7,333 nucleotides of DNA from CAYYWV01 sp964475385 (GTDB lineage Bacteria; Pseudomonadota; Alphaproteobacteria; JAAXGF01), in NCBI GenBank assembly GCA_964475385.1, contig CAYYWV010000115.1, forward strand, positions 1 to 7,333, in the 5' to 3' direction. The notes below the pieces were generated by a model. It was not told the DNA's origin and did no database searches. It worked only from the letters and a program-made list of their open reading frames with translations. Each line of letters opens with the position of its first letter. The first letter of the stretch is position 1. Of the stretch, positions 7,333 to 7,333 are shown piece by piece. The position numbers were made by a program, and so were the translations under genes.

Positions 7333-7333
7333 G

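Overview
This window is chromosomal housekeeping DNA from a high-GC (by eye about two-thirds G+C) proteobacterium, most likely an alphaproteobacterium of the Rhodospirillales type. That placement rests on the protein sequences and on the gene order serB (reversed) / miaA / ilvB-ilvN-ilvC beside an hflK-hflC-DUF2065 cluster. It is an inference from remembered families, not from a database search. I see no mobile element, CRISPR array, tRNA, rRNA or sign of recent transfer.

Layout. Bases 1-1804, plus strand: the 3' two-thirds or so of hflK, then hflC (4-base ATGA overlap), then a 61-codon two-helix membrane protein of the DUF2065/YjeT family. HflK and HflC form the SPFH-domain membrane complex that surrounds and modulates the FtsH protease, and the small protein follows hflC in E. 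coli as well. Bases 1839-2732, minus strand: serB, phosphoserine phosphatase, converging on the hfl cluster. From about 2791 (or 2731), plus strand: miaA, tRNA dimethylallyltransferase, divergent from serB across a very short junction. Then, after a 174-base leader, 3898-7332: ilvB, ilvN and ilvC, all on the plus strand. These encode both subunits of acetolactate synthase and ketol-acid reductoisomerase, the first two steps of valine/isoleucine (and leucine precursor) synthesis. ilvC ends one base before the window does.

How the genes work together. Three units are visible: a membrane-protease quality-control operon, the last step of serine synthesis, and a branched-chain amino-acid operon with its own leader. 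miaA sits between the last two and probably has its own expression. The ilv leader carries a perfect 18-base palindrome and a possible competing pairing, and a reasonable -35/-10 pair lies across the end of miaA. No Ile/Leu/Val-rich leader peptide could be found.

No previously undescribed system is evident. The points that deserve a second look are acidic substitutions at metal or catalytic motifs (Glu for Asp in SerB motif I and in the IlvB thiamine-diphosphate motif), an altered segment around the catalytic Glu of IlvB, the compact serB/miaA junction with a near-leaderless serB promoter candidate and a 12-base direct repeat, and the ilv leader structure.
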